A DNA stretch of 14,616 nucleotides, from assembly GCA_009779655.1 (NCBI GenBank), contig WRDV01000016.1:1-14616 (forward strand). Reading direction: 5' to 3'. Below, piece after piece: positions 1 to 6,753 of this stretch. The notes beneath the pieces are model-generated. The model saw only the letters and a list, made by a program, of their open reading frames with translations, did not search any database and had not been told where the DNA came from. Both the position numbers and the translations under genes were made by a program. The stretch comes from Dehalococcoidia bacterium (lineage in GTDB: Bacteria > Chloroflexota > Dehalococcoidia > Dehalococcoidales > UBA1222). Positions within the stretch are counted from its first letter, which is position 1; each line of letters starts with the position of its first letter.

Positions 1-20
1 ACTGAATAAAAGGGGCTTTT
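1..20. terminator. possible right arm of a Rho-independent terminator cut by the window edge
   Basis: The + strand reads AAAAGGGGCTTTTT just inside the left edge. A GC-rich block running into a T-run is typical of the right arm of an intrinsic terminator for a + strand gene ending before the window. The matching CCCC arm would lie outside, so this cannot be confirmed. Read on the minus strand it offers CCCC followed by TTTTA, which might also help end the minus-strand gene at 215. Confidence 0.25.
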
Positions 21-73
21 TGTGGTACTTTTAGACGTTATATCATATACATTTCGGAAAGCATCTAAAGCTA

Positions 74-214
74 ACACTGTGACTTTTGTGCTTGTATAGG
101 ATAGTTATTTGCGGAGTTTAGGTAGCCTTTACTTGTGACCGTACCTTTGGTTTTCTTCGCCAGCCAAGCGCCAAAAACACTACCAAGGATTTTTGTTTCC
201 TGTAAGGTTCTGAC
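74..214 (-). other. 47-codon in-frame open extension after the amber stop of the 458-residue gene
   Basis: After the TAG at 215-217 the same minus-strand frame continues for 47 sense codons, then meets TAG at 71-73 and again TAG at 65-67. The predicted segment is lysine-rich (for example GAWLAKKTKGTVTSKG) and has no ATG, GTG or TTG of its own, so it is not an independent gene. It could be a relic of a longer C-terminus, an amber readthrough extension, a sequencing error at the TAG, or chance: an open run of this length in a given frame is not rare. No function is claimed. Confidence 0.3.
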
Positions 215-1591
215 CTAAGTTGCTGGAGTATCTCCGGCCTTTTGTTCTTGATTAGTTATGAATACCTCTTCAGTCTCTAATTGATTAACCAAAGGCAGCT
301 CAACAGGGTCTGGTTCTATGGAGGCCTCCTCATCCTGCTGTGCCAACCATTGACTAAGGGCTTGCACCACGGGCTCCAACGCATTGATATCATACCCAAC
401 GTTAAGAACGTGAATACTATCTGGCAAGTCAGAAAGCGGCCCATTCACAGGTAGGGACGATGATGGAAGAGACCTGTCAAGAGTAACCTCTTCTACAATC
501 AATTCTTCTGTTGGTTTGATCTCAGCAGACACAGCCTGTGGAACAGCATCTTTTTGCTGCTGTGAATCTGCTACAGACCCAGCTCCTAGCATTCCGAATG
601 CCTCCTGCGGCACGACAACACGCGAAATTACATAACTTCCCAAGCGAGGACTAAACATTTTATTTCTGAGAATAATACCTTCAATACACTGAGGATCATA
701 CCAATTATCTTCCTCCATGAACTCAAGCATAATGTCTGGACGTGCCATATGAAAAAAATCCGACAATAGCCTTAATTCATCAGCACTCTCACGCGCCAAA
801 TGAATCGTCATATTTGGCAAACATTTTCCCAACCCGCTATAAAGATACGGCAAATCCAGCCATTCCAATTTCTCATTCAATACCTTAGCTTTCCAGCGCG
901 CTTCATACCACTGTGATTTAAGACTGACATAGGCATTAAGATAATTAGATTGCACCAACACATCCGGCATTACAAACGATGCTTTTTGTATATAAGCAAA
1001 CTCTAGCCGACTTCCTTGCTGCAACTCCGGCACGTCATCATCATGCAAACCTGGGAAAAATTCGGTGTGATTGTGAGGGTTACTATCAAGGTCACGCGGT
1101 TTCCCATCCCACAAACAGCTAGAACGTAGCAGGTGTAGTAACGACATCGTCCCCCAACGGTTATAAGCTTCACAATAGGTGACCTTGTAAAAGTCATCTA
1201 TTGCCATTTGCGCTTCCGCTACGAAACCTGTCTCATCAGTTTTGTTTTTTAATAGATCAAACAAAGGAGTAAACAAAGCGCTCCTCATACTTTTAAGCGG
1301 ATCCTTTAAAAACCCTTCGAGACTCCCACTAACATCAATGGCTTCTAAACTCATTTCTTGCTGCACAAGTTTACTAATATCAGCATAGGCCTTTCCAACC
1401 GCATAAGCTTCTTCTAACTTCGCAGCACAATACTCTTTGACAAAAGTATCGCGAACAATATCAAAATAGCGATAAAAATCTGTGCGGATATCTCCCATAA
1501 TCACAACGCTCGTTGCATCAATTTTAATTTCCGGGTGATCAGCGACAAATTTTCTCAAGTTCTCATATGCTACAGACCACTTTTCAGCCAT
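215..1591 (-). CDS. hypothetical protein, 458 aa, with acidic flexible C-terminus
   Basis: I do not recognise this family. The ATG start is supported by a strong AAGGAAGG ribosome binding site and an upstream promoter at 1654-1683. The protein has no signal peptide and no membrane segment, so it is probably cytosolic. Residues 1-335 look folded: mostly helical, rich in aromatic and charged residues, with several isolated cysteines (55, 140, 159, 257, 302) and an acidic-histidine patch near 172-187 (NPHNHTEFFPGLHDDD). Residues about 336-385 are a low-complexity Ser/Pro/Gln linker. A short segment near 386-420 looks ordered, followed by a strongly acidic tail rich in Glu and Pro. It lies 100 bases downstream of xdhC on the same strand but with its own promoter, so a link to molybdenum hydroxylase maturation is only positional. 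The stop is TAG, and the frame remains open beyond it. Confidence 0.8.
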   Translation of the reverse strand: MAEKWSVAYENLRKFVADHPEIKIDATSVVIMGDIRTDFYRYFDIVRDTFVKEYCAAKLEEAYAVGKAYADISKLVQQEMSLEAIDVSGSLEGFLKDPLKSMRSALFTPLFDLLKNKTDETGFVAEAQMAIDDFYKVTYCEAYNRWGTMSLLHLLRSSCLWDGKPRDLDSNPHNHTEFFPGLHDDDVPELQQGSRLEFAYIQKASFVMPDVLVQSNYLNAYVSLKSQWYEARWKAKVLNEKLEWLDLPYLYSGLGKCLPNMTIHLARESADELRLLSDFFHMARPDIMLEFMEEDNWYDPQCIEGIILRNKMFSPRLGSYVISRVVVPQEAFGMLGAGSVADSQQQKDAVPQAVSAEIKPTEELIVEEVTLDRSLPSSSLPVNGPLSDLPDSIHVLNVGYDINALEPVVQALSQWLAQQDEEASIEPDPVELPLVNQLETEEVFITNQEQKAGDTPAT

Positions 1592-1653
1592 TTTTAACCT
1601 TCCTTTGTTATGTGTTTAATAAACTGCTTGTATCAGTTACGCGACATCTGTTT

Positions 1654-1683
1654 ATTATAACTTGCCATCCAAACGCTTGCCAA
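1654..1683 (-). promoter_or_regulatory. sigma-A promoter for the 458-aa hypothetical gene
   Basis: On the minus strand, TTGGCA (1678-1683, 5 of 6 to TTGACA) is followed after 18 bases by a perfect TATAAT (1654-1659). The start codon at 1591 is about 55 bases downstream of the predicted start site. This suggests the hypothetical gene can be transcribed independently of the mod-yqe-xdhC operon. Confidence 0.65.
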
Positions 1684-1691
1684 TAAGTTTT

Positions 1692-2501
1692 TCAAGTTTT
1701 AATATCTCCGCAGCATGACGCAGAACTATAATTCCCGCCTCCGCGCTTTACGCTTATCATCTCCGCAAGAATAGCTACCGCTATTTCTTCTGGCGTTTGT
1801 GCATTAATACTCAAACCAATAGGAGCATGCACTCGTGACAGATCATCCATGGTAAAATTCTTAACCAGTAAACGCTCAAACACCGATTTGTTTTTACTCT
1901 TACTGCCAATCATGCCAATATATTTGGCAGTCGTTCTAAGCGCTCCTTCAAGCGCTACCTCATCACCATTGTGCCCATGTGTAATAATGACAATGTAATC
2001 GCTTTTCCCAACAGTTATCTGGCAATATGCATCATGGATTTCAACAGGCATGACACAGGTGTCGGGAAAACGCTCATTATTGGCAAACTCAGCACGTTCG
2101 TCAATTACCGTTATTTTAAAACCAGTCATGGCCGCCATGCGCGACAAAGGCAAAGCGATGTGACCCGCTCCGAATATATACAACATAGGCGCCGCAAACA
2201 CAGGCTCAATGAAGACCTCTGTATCTCCGCCGCACACCATGCCTAAATCACCCGCCGCACTTAATTTATATTCCATTTTCTTGGCTCTCCCATGGCGTAA
2301 TACTTCCAATGCCTCATTAATAACGGCCTTTTCCACCGCGCCGCCGCCAATAGTTCCCAATATTGAGCCATCAGCCCGCACCAGCATTTTGGAACCCTCA
2401 TCACGCGGGGTGGAACCCGATGCAACAATTACTGTACAAAGCACCGCATCTTCTCCTGCCGCGCTCATACGCACTAACTCAGCATAAATATCATTCTGCA
2501 T
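1692..2501 (-). CDS. xdhC: XdhC/CoxI family molybdenum hydroxylase maturation protein
   Basis: XdhC proteins bind molybdenum cofactor, help sulfurate it or deliver it, and insert it into xanthine dehydrogenase-type hydroxylases in the cytosol. At 269 residues this has the usual two parts. The N-terminal XdhC/CoxI domain carries GSTPRDEGSKMLV (29-41), GTIGGGAVE (49-57) and GMVCGGDTEVFIEP (87-100). The C-terminal Rossmann-like domain carries FGAGHIA (110-116), VIDERAEFANNERFP (132-146), YIGMIGSKSK (194-203) and HAPIGLSINAQTPEEIAVAI (225-244). The Cys in GMVCGGD is conserved in the family. The tail has a CC pair (263-264). A strong GGAGG site lies just before the ATG, 15 bases after the upstream yqeC stop. 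It is the last gene of the mod-yqe operon. The yqeB/yqeC context indicates a selenium-dependent hydroxylase client, though none is in the window. Confidence 0.88.
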   Translation of the reverse strand: MQNDIYAELVRMSAAGEDAVLCTVIVASGSTPRDEGSKMLVRADGSILGTIGGGAVEKAVINEALEVLRHGRAKKMEYKLSAAGDLGMVCGGDTEVFIEPVFAAPMLYIFGAGHIALPLSRMAAMTGFKITVIDERAEFANNERFPDTCVMPVEIHDAYCQITVGKSDYIVIITHGHNGDEVALEGALRTTAKYIGMIGSKSKNKSVFERLLVKNFTMDDLSRVHAPIGLSINAQTPEEIAVAILAEMISVKRGGGNYSSASCCGDIKT

Positions 2502-2516
2502 GTTATTATCCTCCAG

Positions 2517-3899
2517 CTAAAATTGAGAATGAAAAACCCGATACTCAGACAGCTGTGCCAACAGGGCGCCAGATACTACATGGTTTATCTGTCTATGCCG
2601 GCGTGCTAGAATAGCAGCCGCCAAAGATTCTACCTTTTCAGTCGATACACAATCAGACTTATTCAAAAAAGGTATAATGCGCGCGCTATGCGGCGCATTC
2701 TGTATGATGCCACTAGGCAAAGTTAATAACGTGGCAATAACCTCCTCTGTCATAATGCCTCCATACGGCAACCCTGTAAGCTGATTAATACACTCCGGAC
2801 GAAATGCTATTTCCGATGATAGCGGCACCTCTAAAGCATCCAACCCTAACAATGCTATTACACGCGTGGTAGTGGCAGGGATTACAGGCTCACCATAACG
2901 CGGAGCCTTTATCGGCTTACATCCAGCGCCATCGGCTTCATTAATTATGCAGTCTGCCATCTGTAACCTATAGATTCTGTCCAATACTTCCGGCGGAAGC
3001 CCTTTTAACTTACAGTCATCTCCCCATTTTAATGCCAATGTTACATGACTATGCACCGATAGCGCCTGAGCCAACCGTGCTATCAACGCATCCTCTTCCG
3101 ACTCTACAATAATACAGGGTGTTTCTTTTTCAGAAGGTTTAGCTATGCGTGTTGTGGTCGTACTAATAACTTTCTTACCGTCACCGGCTAGTTCGCGCGC
3201 CAAATGAAACATAAGACTGGTTTTGCCCCCGCCGCCAACTAATGCGATATTCTCAGGGTTGCCCAGTTCTAGTGCAAGAGCTAGAGAAGCAACTCTTTTA
3301 TCGGTAAACAGCGGATGCTTGCGGATAACAAGCCACACTCCGCCTTCTTCAATAATACGAGTTATGTGTTCCAAACCTTGCACGCGCAATAGCATGCGCA
3401 ACTGTTCCAGCGTAACGCGACGCCGCCCAAGTTGATCATTTAATATACGAGATTCATCCGCAATAGCATCCACTATACTCTGCGGCGTGCTCCGCCCATA
3501 TCCCCCGCCAACAAAAGCCACTCCTCCAAGCGTTAACACGCGATATATTTCCCAAAGAATATCAGGGCGATCTATGATAAAAAAGAAAGCGCCGCGCAAC
3601 AATACTAGGTCGAAACTACCGTCCGCGAAAGGAAGCTTGTCTAACGCCGCCTCTGTCAGATGTATACGACTGTCTAGACGCCGCAATATTATGTTGTGCT
3701 CAACATGCGTCATGTAGTCACTATGCTCATCGGCAATGGTAAAAGTCATATTAGGATGAGCCGTAGCCAAAGCATAGCTCAACCCTCCGGCAAAAGACCC
3801 TAATTCAAGCACGCGCCCACCAGCTCTGCCGTAACATTCAGATACCTGCGCTGCTAGATACGGGTATACCTCCTGCCAAAGGCTATTGACCGCAATCAA
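2517..3899 (-). CDS. yqeC: fusion: class I SAM methyltransferase + YqeC selenium-dependent hydroxylase accessory protein
   Basis: One continuous 460-residue frame encodes two proteins. Residues about 1-195 form a SAM-dependent methyltransferase: motif I VLELGSFAGG (30-39), acidic IADE (55-58), the KLPFADGSFDLVLLRGAFF segment (88-106) and LTLGGVAFVGG (122-132). Residues about 200-460 match YqeC, the P-loop accessory protein found with selenium-dependent molybdenum hydroxylases: Walker A LVGGGGKTSL (220-229), TTTTRIAKP (247-255), EADGAGCKPIKAP (321-333) and an NKSD motif (413-416). YqeC alone is roughly the length of the second half, so this is a true fusion rather than a misread pair: there is no stop or frame change between the halves. 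The methyltransferase substrate is unknown. The gene lies 27 bases after yqeB and 15 before xdhC, in one operon. The only standard start near the N-terminus is TTG at 3899, but the AGGAG site is 21 bases upstream of it; see findings. Confidence 0.85.
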   Translation of the reverse strand: MIAVNSLWQEVYPYLAAQVSECYGRAGGRVLELGSFAGGLSYALATAHPNMTFTIADEHSDYMTHVEHNIILRRLDSRIHLTEAALDKLPFADGSFDLVLLRGAFFFIIDRPDILWEIYRVLTLGGVAFVGGGYGRSTPQSIVDAIADESRILNDQLGRRRVTLEQLRMLLRVQGLEHITRIIEEGGVWLVIRKHPLFTDKRVASLALALELGNPENIALVGGGGKTSLMFHLARELAGDGKKVISTTTTRIAKPSEKETPCIIVESEEDALIARLAQALSVHSHVTLALKWGDDCKLKGLPPEVLDRIYRLQMADCIINEADGAGCKPIKAPRYGEPVIPATTTRVIALLGLDALEVPLSSEIAFRPECINQLTGLPYGGIMTEEVIATLLTLPSGIIQNAPHSARIIPFLNKSDCVSTEKVESLAAAILARRHRQINHVVSGALLAQLSEYRVFHSQF

Positions 3900-3920
3900 A
3901 TCATGAATATTTATAGTGCG

Positions 3921-3925
3921 CTCCT
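3921..3925 (-). promoter_or_regulatory. AGGAG ribosome binding site unusually far from the TTG start of the methyltransferase-YqeC gene
   Basis: AGGAG directly follows the yqeB stop. In the gene's frame the next codons are CGC ACT ATA AAT ATT CAT GAT TTG, giving gaps of 6 bases to ATA, 12 to ATT and 21 to TTG. An ATG lies out of frame and opens only the two-codon ORF ATG-ATT-TGA, whose stop overlaps the TTG. The true start is therefore uncertain between TTG at 3899 and a rare AUA or AUU start upstream. Confidence 0.5.
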
Positions 3926-3926
3926 G

Positions 3927-4727
3927 TCAGCGATTAAAATGAGAGAGAATAGCTTCTAACACACCGCCGGAAATAGTTCTTCCTTTATCGGAAATAGTGT
4001 AGCAGAACGCTTTATCTCCGCGCGGATCTACGTCGCCCGCCTTGATACCTTTGGTCACCCGCGTGCCATCGCGCAACAAACCGCGAATAATACCGGGAAT
4101 AATGGCGTTCATTGGCTGGTCTTCCACATAAGCCACTGCTTCACCAGTTTCAACCATATCGCCAATATCCCTGCATGCTCTAAAAACACCGCCGCATGGG
4201 GCACGCATGACACGCTCAGTAGTATAACCGCCGATATCGCCTGGGTTACCGGTATCCGGCTCAGCAATACCATGACGAATAATGCGACCTAAGTTATGGC
4301 CGCGGTTTGTCTCAATAACTACATGCGCATCCTTACCGGCTTCGAAGCCAATACCCAAACCTATAACCATCTCAGCATCAGTAATTCTCGTGCCAAGATT
4401 CTTTTTGGCAATGATGGCATCAATCTCTATATCCGGTTTCAGCACAGAACTAATAGCGGCTTCAGGATCCACGACAAGCGCTATTTCTCCTGCTTCCCAC
4501 GCATCATATACCTGCCTGGCAGAACTCACCAACCGTGCGATATGCCCCTCCACGGTCTGAGTGCCATCATACACCGCCTCGCAGAAAGAAATCTTACGGC
4601 GCACCGCCTGCGGTTGAGAAACCTCAGTCATAACAACAGCAAAATGACACTCGACCAAACGGCAAGCCACTGCGCTTGCTAACTCTCCGCCACCCCTAAT
4701 GAGCACCTTCAAATTCATAATCGCCAT
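3927..4727 (-). CDS. yqeB: selenium-dependent molybdenum cofactor biosynthesis protein YqeB
   Basis: YqeB is a marker of genomes with selenium-dependent molybdenum hydroxylases and is thought to help make the selenium-containing molybdenum centre; its exact chemistry is not established. At 266 residues this is of family length. It opens with a Rossmann-type strand-loop KVLIRGGGELASAVA (7-21), followed by EVSQPQAVRRKISFCEAVYDG (35-55 region), VDPEA (86-90) and VIGLGIGFEAGKDAHVVIET (121-140). Residues about 170-205 (MRAPCGGVFRACRDIGDMVE, then TGEAVAYVE) look like a lipoyl/biotinyl-type beta-hammerhead, with a second such stretch PGIIRGLLRDGTRVTKG (211-227). The ATG has AGGTGA seven bases upstream. 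It sits between modC (75-base gap) and the methyltransferase-YqeC gene (27-base gap), consistent with one operon linking molybdate import to cofactor maturation. Confidence 0.88.
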   Translation of the reverse strand: MAIMNLKVLIRGGGELASAVACRLVECHFAVVMTEVSQPQAVRRKISFCEAVYDGTQTVEGHIARLVSSARQVYDAWEAGEIALVVDPEAAISSVLKPDIEIDAIIAKKNLGTRITDAEMVIGLGIGFEAGKDAHVVIETNRGHNLGRIIRHGIAEPDTGNPGDIGGYTTERVMRAPCGGVFRACRDIGDMVETGEAVAYVEDQPMNAIIPGIIRGLLRDGTRVTKGIKAGDVDPRGDKAFCYTISDKGRTISGGVLEAILSHFNR

Positions 4728-4802
4728 GGTATTTCACCTATTAACCTAAAATAGATTTTTCCAAAAATGATGCCGCCAACTGATTCTCGCAAAACATACC
4801 CT

Positions 4803-5885
4803 TTATTCGGGGATGACAATCAAACGCTCCGGAGGCAGATAAACCAAACAGGACTGCCCCTCATGTAACAGCATAGCACTTGATTCCGGTATCAAGGCAT
4901 TCACAATATGGCATTCCTGCTTGTCGTTATCTACAACAAAACGATATGTGAAACTTGAAATGCCCTCCACAACCTGCAAAACACTGCTGCTAACAACATT
5001 TTCAGCATATTCTTCCTTTGTAATTTGCACATGCTCCGGACGAATTCCTAGTGCCACTTGCTGCCCAACAACTAACCCTTTGTCAGGACGCAACAGCGCT
5101 TTCAATTCCATGTCCCAAGCCGGTATCTGCACCCATGTATAAGACTTGTCAAATCTGCTTATGTGTCCATCCATAAGATTGCGCACCCCTGTAAGACGCG
5201 CTACTGTACGATTTACGGGCATAGAGAATACTTGGTGCCGCGTATCGCATTGAGCGATACGCCCCGCATGATAAACCGCCACACGAGCCCCAAGCTTATA
5301 GCCCTCTGCCAGATCATGTGTTACTAAAAGCATACTGGCACGATATGCGCGCTGCAGATTCAATAGTTCTAATTCTAAGCGCTCTCTTAGTTGCGAATCC
5401 AGCGCCGAAAATGGCTCATCAAGTAAAAGTACTTCCGGATCGGGAGCAAGAGCACGAGCAATGGCTGTCCTCTGCTGCTGCCCGGCAGATAACTGACGCG
5501 GATAACGCCCGGAAAGCGAGCTGATATTCATCATACTAAGTAGTTGTAATACTTTCTCACGCGCCTCCCATGCAGGTAAATGGCGTATACTGTAAGCCAC
5601 ATTTTCATCTATCGTCATGTGAGGGAATAAGGCATAGTTCTGAAATACAAACCCCACGCGACGTTTCTGCGGCGGCAGATTAATACCTGCTACTGAATCA
5701 AAAAGCACTTTACCACCCAACTCAATATACCCTTCATCAGGACGAGTCAAACCTGCTATGCACTGCAGCGTCATAGTCTTGCCAGAGCCCGAAAAACCCA
5801 GAATAGCTAACAACTCGCGATCAAGCGATAATTCAATGTCAAGGTCAAACCCCGGCAAAGATTTTTTTATTCTAGCCTTAAGCAT
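4803..5885 (-). CDS. modC: molybdate (or tungstate) ABC transporter ATP-binding protein ModC
   Basis: This is the ATPase that powers oxyanion import through the ModB permease at the inner face of the cytoplasmic membrane. The 360-residue length fits ModC. Visible motifs are Walker A GFSGSGKT (30-37), Q-loop FQN (Q82), signature LSAGQQQR (132-139), Walker B VLLLDEP (152-158) and switch His190 in LLVTHD. The C-terminal third (about 290-355) is a TOBE/Mop-like oxyanion-sensing domain, preceded by LGIRPEHV (279-286). The signature has Ala in place of the second Gly of LSGGQ, a tolerated variant in related transporters. It is 14 bases after modB, with GGAAGA upstream of the ATG. Substrate choice between molybdate and tungstate cannot be read from the ATPase; the yqeB/yqeC/xdhC neighbours favour molybdate. 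Confidence 0.9.
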   Translation of the reverse strand: MLKARIKKSLPGFDLDIELSLDRELLAILGFSGSGKTMTLQCIAGLTRPDEGYIELGGKVLFDSVAGINLPPQKRRVGFVFQNYALFPHMTIDENVAYSIRHLPAWEAREKVLQLLSMMNISSLSGRYPRQLSAGQQQRTAIARALAPDPEVLLLDEPFSALDSQLRERLELELLNLQRAYRASMLLVTHDLAEGYKLGARVAVYHAGRIAQCDTRHQVFSMPVNRTVARLTGVRNLMDGHISRFDKSYTWVQIPAWDMELKALLRPDKGLVVGQQVALGIRPEHVQITKEEYAENVVSSSVLQVVEGISSFTYRFVVDNDKQECHIVNALIPESSAMLLHEGQSCLVYLPPERLIVIPE

Positions 5886-5899
5886 ATTTCTATCTTCCG

Positions 5900-6586
5900 T
5901 CAGCTTGTAATATAACCTTTTGCACGCCTACTACGGCGTTTCCAGTATCCAACAATACCCAGCGAAGTAAAAGAAAACAGCAAAACTATAAGCACTAACA
6001 CCAATGCCTTTTGGTCATCTCCGGCCTGTATGGCAAAATATAATGCCACAGGAATGGTAGCTGTCTTGCCTGGAATATTGCCTGCCAGCATGAGTGTGGC
6101 GCCGAACTCCCCCAGAGTACGCGCCAATGCTAACACGGTGGCAGCAGCCACTCCGGGCCAAGCTAGCGGCAACGTCACTGTCCAGAAAACACGCCATTCG
6201 CTAGCTCCCAATGTGCGCGCCGCACTCTGTATATTAGGCTCTACCTGCTCAAAAGCGCTACGCGTCGTCATATACATCAAAGGGAAAGCCATAACAACGG
6301 CAGCAATAACCGTAGCCCACCAGGAGAAAACTATATTCGCGCCGAAAAAATCTAAGATCTTGCCGGCTGGTCCATGCCGTCCAAAAAACAGAAGCAACGC
6401 ATAGCCTACCACAGTAGGCGGTAGTACCATGGGAAGAATAAAAAGCCCGTCAATCACATCCTTTAGACGCCCGGAATAACGCGACAGCCAATGCGCTGCC
6501 GTAATCCCAAGAAAAAACACTATTGCTGTGGCAGTAAACACTGTTTTCAGCGATATCCACAGCGGTGCCAAATATGAATCAGTCAT
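5900..6586 (-). CDS. modB: molybdate ABC transporter permease ModB
   Basis: Membrane channel subunit of a molybdate importer. The 228 residues hold about five hydrophobic segments (roughly 10-32, 45-68, 87-107, 141-165, 191-214). The ModB-type sequence LPMVLPPTVVGYALLLFFGR (51-70) is present, as is the cytoplasmic EAA coupling loop SAARTLGASEWRVFWTVTLP (121-140), which contacts ModC, and LARTLGEFGATLMLAGNIPG (153-172), typical of ModB. The C-terminus is basic (KRRSRRAKG). It is the first gene of the operon, reading from the promoter at 6611-6639 with a leader of only about 18 bases and no good Shine-Dalgarno sequence. No modA precedes it; the gene upstream is divergent rsmD, so the binding protein must be encoded elsewhere. 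Confidence 0.92.
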   Translation of the reverse strand: MTDSYLAPLWISLKTVFTATAIVFFLGITAAHWLSRYSGRLKDVIDGLFILPMVLPPTVVGYALLLFFGRHGPAGKILDFFGANIVFSWWATVIAAVVMAFPLMYMTTRSAFEQVEPNIQSAARTLGASEWRVFWTVTLPLAWPGVAAATVLALARTLGEFGATLMLAGNIPGKTATIPVALYFAIQAGDDQKALVLVLIVLLFSFTSLGIVGYWKRRSRRAKGYITS

Positions 6587-6608
6587 AGTATAACAAAAGC
6601 CAGTTGTA

Positions 6609-6632
6609 GCAATATATCACCAATTATATAGC
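6609..6632. promoter_or_regulatory. 24-bp inverted repeat on the modB promoter, ModE-operator-like
   Basis: Read on the minus strand the site is GCTATATA, an 8-base spacer ATTGGTGA, then TATATTGC. The two 8-base arms match as inverted repeats at 7 of 8 positions. The right arm contains the -10 element and the left arm lies in the promoter spacer, so a bound protein would block RNA polymerase. From memory, E. coli ModE sites have the same 8-8-8 layout with CGTTATAT and ACATAACG arms. Identity of the regulator is inference, and no modE is in the window. Confidence 0.5.
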
Positions 6633-6639
6633 GTGTCAA
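6611..6639 (-). promoter_or_regulatory. sigma-A promoter of the modB-modC-yqeB-yqeC-xdhC operon
   Basis: On the minus strand a perfect TTGACA (6634-6639) is followed after exactly 17 bases by TATATT (6611-6616, 5 of 6). The predicted start site is about 18 bases before the modB ATG at 6586. Such a near-consensus promoter suggests strong basal expression held down by a repressor, in line with the overlapping palindrome. The leader is too short to hold a molybdenum cofactor riboswitch. Confidence 0.75.
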
Positions 6640-6693
6640 TAATTATATCCGCTGAAATCAAGCCTACTAAAGCCGTAAGACAAGCGTATTGCG

Positions 6694-6702
6694 TGTTATA
6701 AT
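6694..6702 (+). promoter_or_regulatory. extended -10 promoter for the rsmD operon
   Basis: TGTTATAAT is a perfect extended -10 element (TGn followed by TATAAT) on the + strand, about 52 bases upstream of the rsmD start at 6754. No convincing -35 hexamer is seen at 16-18 bases, which extended -10 promoters can do without. Confidence 0.45.
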
Positions 6703-6753
6703 AATTCTTTCAAAAAACACCCCAACGCACAGAAATCAACTGTTTAGGATATA

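Noticed and set aside
3896..3904. Two-codon ORF ATG-ATT-TGA before the methyltransferase-YqeC gene as a separate gene
   Set aside because: Too short to be a gene; kept only as part of the start-codon observation.
4296..4682. Plus-strand 128-codon frame antisense to yqeB
   Set aside because: Shadow frame; no start signal, and yqeB in the same stretch has clear family sequence.
6587..6753. Molybdenum cofactor riboswitch in the modB leader
   Set aside because: The strong promoter leaves only about 18 bases of leader, and no multi-stem structure is evident; the palindrome is DNA-operator-like and overlaps the promoter itself.
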